Source of the DNA: Lachnospiraceae bacterium
GTDB taxonomy: Bacteria; Bacillota; Clostridia; Lachnospirales; Lachnospiraceae
NCBI GenBank assembly: GCA_017412055.1
Contig: JAFQOW010000001.1
Location: forward strand, 28,182-92,181
Direction of reading: 5' to 3'
Length of the DNA: 64,000 nt
Position 1 is the stretch's first letter; each line of letters begins with the position of its first letter. Under the pieces are notes generated by a model, which worked only from the letters and a program-made list of their open reading frames with translations, did no database searches and was not told the DNA's origin. Position numbers and translations under genes: made by a program. Below, piece after piece: positions 61,451 to 64,000 of the stretch.

Positions 61451-63631
61451 ATGCCGATTTACATCGACGAAAAAGAACAGATATTTCATCTTAAGACTCC
61501 GAACACCAGCTACGTTATGAAGGTGTGGCGGGGTAAATACTTAGCACATGTATATTGGGGCAAAAAAATAGAGAATTTTTCAATGGAGAACGCATTGCTT
61601 AGCAGAACCTCAGGATGGTCTCCGATGACAGACAATGAAGGTTATACATTAGATTTTATATGTCAGGAGTATCCAACAGGATGCGGCTCTGATTATAGAA
61701 TTCCGGCTATCAGCGCAGTGTATGATGATGGCAGCAGAACTGTGGAGCTTGTCTATGAAAGCTATAAACTGTCAAAAGGAAAGCCAAAGCTAAAGGGGCT
61801 TCCAGCTACTTACGTGGAATCTGAGGATGAGGCGGAAACTTTGGAGATTACCTTAAGGGATAGGGTTAAAAATTTAAAAGTTGTGCTTATGTATACCGCT
61901 TTTAATGATTATGATTCAATCGCAAGAAGTGTAAGAGTTGTAAATGACAGTGATAAGGATATTCTTCTTGAAAAGGTGCTTAGTGGTAGTGTGGATTTTG
62001 AAGATTCGGATTATGATCTTGTAACACTTAGCGGTGCTTGGGGAAGAGAGAGAAGAATTGAGAGAGGAGCTATAAGAAGCGGTATTCATAATATTAGTAG
62101 CAATAGAGGCTCTTCAAGTCATTATCTTAATCCGTTCTTTGCTATGTGCACTAAAAATGCTAATGAGAATTACGGAGATGTATATGGTTATAGCTTGGTG
62201 TATAGCGGAAGCTTTACGGCAGGCGTGGAGGTAGATTTAGCCTTTAAGTCTAGAGCATATATGGGTATAAATGATTATGATTTTTCTTGGAAGCTGGAGC
62301 CAAATGAGGAATTTATATCGCCAGAAATGATTATGGTATATTCAGATGCAGGCTTTGGCAAAATGTCCAGAACATTCCATAAGCTCTACAGAAAGAGATT
62401 AGTTAGAGGAAAATATAGAGATGAGGTTCGTCCGATACTTGTAAATAACTGGGAAGCAACTTATTTTGATTTTACAGAAGAAAAAATCGTAAATTTAGCA
62501 AAGTCAGCTAAGGAGCTTGGCATAGAATTGCTAGTTTTAGATGATGGCTGGTTTGGTAAGCGCAATGGGGATAATTCCTCATTAGGTGATTGGTATGTGA
62601 ATAGAGAAAAGCTTCCTTTAGGAATAGATGGATTGGCCAAGAGGGTAAATGAAGAGGGCTTAAAGTTTGGTTTGTGGTTAGAACCAGAGATGATATCTGT
62701 GGATAGTGATTTATATAGAGCGCATCCAGATTGGTGTATACATGTTCCAGAGCGAGTTAGATGTGAGGCTAGAAATCAGTTGATACTTGATTTAAGTAGA
62801 AAGGAAGTGTGCGATTATATAAAGGATACTATCAATAAGCTACTTAAGAGTGCAAATATTTCTTATATAAAGTGGGATATGAATAGAAATATGTCTCAAT
62901 TTGGTTCAGCAGGCCTGCCAGCAGATAGACAGAAGGAAATGCCACATAGATATATGTTGGGACTTTACGATATATTGGAAGATATTGTAAGTAAGAATCC
63001 AGATGTATTATTTGAGGGCTGTTCCGGTGGTGGAGGAAGATTTGATCCAGGTATGCTTTATTATATGCCACAGATATGGACAAGCGATGATACTGATGCA
63101 GTAGAAAGACTTTATATACAGTATGGAACAAGCTTTGTATATCCAATCAGTGCCATGGGTGCCCATATATCAGCTGTACCAAATCATCAGACAGATAGAA
63201 TGACATCACTTAAGATGAGAGGTGATGTGGCCATGAGCGGAAACTTTGGATATGAGCTTGATTTAACTAAATTTACTGATGAAGAAAAGGAAGAAGTAAA
63301 GGAACAGATAGAGCAGTATAAGGAGCTTCGCAGCTTCATTTCAAAGAGTGATATGTACAGGCTTAAGAGTCCATATGAAGGCAATGATACAGCGTGGATG
63401 TTCATATCAGAGGATGGATGTGACATATTTGCTGGATACTTTAGAATTCTTTGCAAGGTAAATGGCGGAATATATAGAATGAAGTTTACTGCTTTAGATG
63501 AAAATGCTATTTATAAGGTGGTAGATGAAGATAAGGAGTACACAGGCGCAGAGCTTATGTATATAGGCTTGGAGGTAGATATGTGGGGTGATTATACAAG
63601 TAAGACTTGGAGATTGAAGAAAAAAAGATAA
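61451..63631 (+). CDS. Alpha-galactosidase, GH36 family
   Basis: The 726-residue enzyme hydrolyses alpha-1,6-galactosides such as melibiose and raffinose. It has the N-terminal beta-sandwich, then the barrel with LVLDDGWFGKR (about 363), GLWLEPEMIS, and the nucleophile segment YIKWDMNRN (about 473-481). The acid region IWTSDDTDAVERL follows. It lacks a signal peptide, so sugars would be imported first. No sugar transporter is next to it in the window. Confidence 0.95.
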   Translation: MPIYIDEKEQIFHLKTPNTSYVMKVWRGKYLAHVYWGKKIENFSMENALLSRTSGWSPMTDNEGYTLDFICQEYPTGCGSDYRIPAISAVYDDGSRTVELVYESYKLSKGKPKLKGLPATYVESEDEAETLEITLRDRVKNLKVVLMYTAFNDYDSIARSVRVVNDSDKDILLEKVLSGSVDFEDSDYDLVTLSGAWGRERRIERGAIRSGIHNISSNRGSSSHYLNPFFAMCTKNANENYGDVYGYSLVYSGSFTAGVEVDLAFKSRAYMGINDYDFSWKLEPNEEFISPEMIMVYSDAGFGKMSRTFHKLYRKRLVRGKYRDEVRPILVNNWEATYFDFTEEKIVNLAKSAKELGIELLVLDDGWFGKRNGDNSSLGDWYVNREKLPLGIDGLAKRVNEEGLKFGLWLEPEMISVDSDLYRAHPDWCIHVPERVRCEARNQLILDLSRKEVCDYIKDTINKLLKSANISYIKWDMNRNMSQFGSAGLPADRQKEMPHRYMLGLYDILEDIVSKNPDVLFEGCSGGGGRFDPGMLYYMPQIWTSDDTDAVERLYIQYGTSFVYPISAMGAHISAVPNHQTDRMTSLKMRGDVAMSGNFGYELDLTKFTDEEKEEVKEQIEQYKELRSFISKSDMYRLKSPYEGNDTAWMFISEDGCDIFAGYFRILCKVNGGIYRMKFTALDENAIYKVVDEDKEYTGAELMYIGLEVDMWGDYTSKTWRLKKKR

Positions 63632-63697
63632 TATAGTTGCAAGCTAAGATTTATAAGATGAAACAGGTATATGTGATGGATTTAACATAGATTTAAC

Positions 63698-63726
63698 TTG
63701 TATGTGTGAGAAAATAGATGTATAAT
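63698..63726 (+). promoter_or_regulatory. Promoter of the terminal leader RNA
   Basis: TTGTAT (63698-63703), exactly 17 bp and a perfect TATAAT (63721-63726). Transcription would start near 63733 and run into the folded leader. Confidence 0.75.
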
Positions 63727-63739
63727 CACGGAACACATA

Positions 63740-63864
63740 TTGAAGAGGGAGTAGTCTCGCTCAAGCGTGATGTTACCAACAAGCTCGGATAATATCCTGG
63801 TACATCTTAAAGACAAGACTCATTAGGGATTTAGCACATCCTTAATGAGTTTTTGTCTTTTTTT
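63740..63864 (+). ncRNA. Riboswitch-like leader with intrinsic terminator (possibly yybP-ykoY type)
   Basis: AAGAGGGAGTAG (63743-63754) is close to the AAGGGGAGUAG element of yybP-ykoY manganese riboswitches. It is followed by a CGCT/AGCG hairpin (63758-63767) and a GATGTTACCA/TGGTACATC stem (63769-63806) with GGAT/ATCC inside. A strong terminator (63809-63864, AAAGACAA...TTGTCTTT plus T-run) comes next. Promoter, aptamer-like fold and terminator in sequence suggest transcriptional control of a gene beyond the window. Family assignment is tentative. Confidence 0.5.
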
Positions 63865-63966
63865 ATGATATAGGAAAGTTCTCTGAACTTCCTATATCAT
63901 AAAAAACGCTCCGCGAGGATGAGCACTCGCACGAGAAGAATATGTCAGCTAACGCTGACCGTGCTC
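63858..63966 (+). repeat. 109-bp dispersed repeat, copy 2
   Basis: Matches 29452-29560 at 108 of 109 positions. In this copy the outer stem is complete: GCTCCGC (63908-63914) pairs with GCGGAGC (63977-63983), around GAGCAC/GTGCTC and GTCAGC-taac-GCTGAC. Read on the minus strand this large hairpin is followed by GTTTTTTATG, so it could terminate leftward transcription. It starts in the T-run of the preceding terminator. Confidence 0.85.
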
Positions 63967-64000
63967 GGCTCGCAAAGCGGAGCAAGTCCCTCTAGACAGA

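Noticed and set aside
63740..63810. Assignment of the terminal leader to the fluoride, THF or guanidine riboswitch classes
   Set aside because: The key conserved motifs of those classes are missing; only the GGGAGTAG resemblance to yybP-ykoY remained.
1..64000. CRISPR arrays, tRNA or rRNA genes
   Set aside because: No regularly spaced direct repeats and no recognisable tRNA or rRNA sequence were seen in the window.

Overview
The window is low-GC DNA from a Gram-positive anaerobe. It most likely belongs to the Lachnospiraceae (Clostridia; Butyrivibrio, Pseudobutyrivibrio or Roseburia-like). That placement is an inference from gene order, purine-rich AGGAGG ribosome binding sites, zinc-type S14 and L36, a zinc-lid adenylate kinase, a long L17 with an internal insertion, and gut or rumen functions (bile-salt-hydrolase family, GH36 alpha-galactosidase). 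No tRNA, rRNA, CRISPR array or transposase gene was recognised.

Layout. 1-938: the tail of an unknown gene and a membrane-anchored HEXXH zincin-like protein. 939-18250: the complete S10-spc-alpha ribosomal supercluster (rpsJ to rplQ with secY, adk, map, infA, rpmJ and rpoA). It has folded leaders before rpsJ and rpsM and an unusual family of structured repeat elements in its larger gaps. 18300-26560: an accessory block that separates rplQ from its usual neighbour ecfA. It holds Nudix, AlkD-like, GNAT, a GNAT-RsgA fusion, a hexapeptide acetyltransferase, an ECF sigma factor with a putative anti-sigma factor, and a divergent 804-residue surface protein. 26734-32163: the standard module resumes as a fused ecfA, ecfT, truA, an unknown gene, then rplM and rpsI behind a strong promoter and a folded leader.

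32338-38968: a defence-like island directly after rpsI, bounded by near-identical terminator sequences. It holds an HTH protein, a helicase-less BcgI-like nuclease-methylase with its specificity subunit, an MBL-fold protein, and an unrecognised four-segment membrane protein. The last two are the best candidate for an undescribed module. 39012-46413: a membrane protein, a nucleoside phosphorylase, a HipBA-like toxin-antitoxin pair with an operator between -35 and -10, an MBL hydrolase, a lipoprotein 5'-nucleotidase, and a truncated MocR regulator divergent from pyridoxal kinase. 46546-54512: a two-component system flanked by paralogous small membrane proteins, then a MarR-controlled heterodimeric ABC exporter. 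54568-64000: L-lactate dehydrogenase, an unknown beta-propeller-like protein, a GGDEF remnant, pyruvate kinase, a 302-bp inverted element, a bile-salt-hydrolase-family enzyme, an M50-like membrane protein, MutT, alpha-galactosidase, and a promoter-aptamer-terminator unit resembling a riboswitch whose gene lies beyond the window.

Several repeats point to genome plasticity: a 109-bp repeat present twice (29.5 and 63.9 kb), the covarying hairpin elements of the ribosomal operon, the 302-bp inverted element, and the triplicated terminator around the restriction island.
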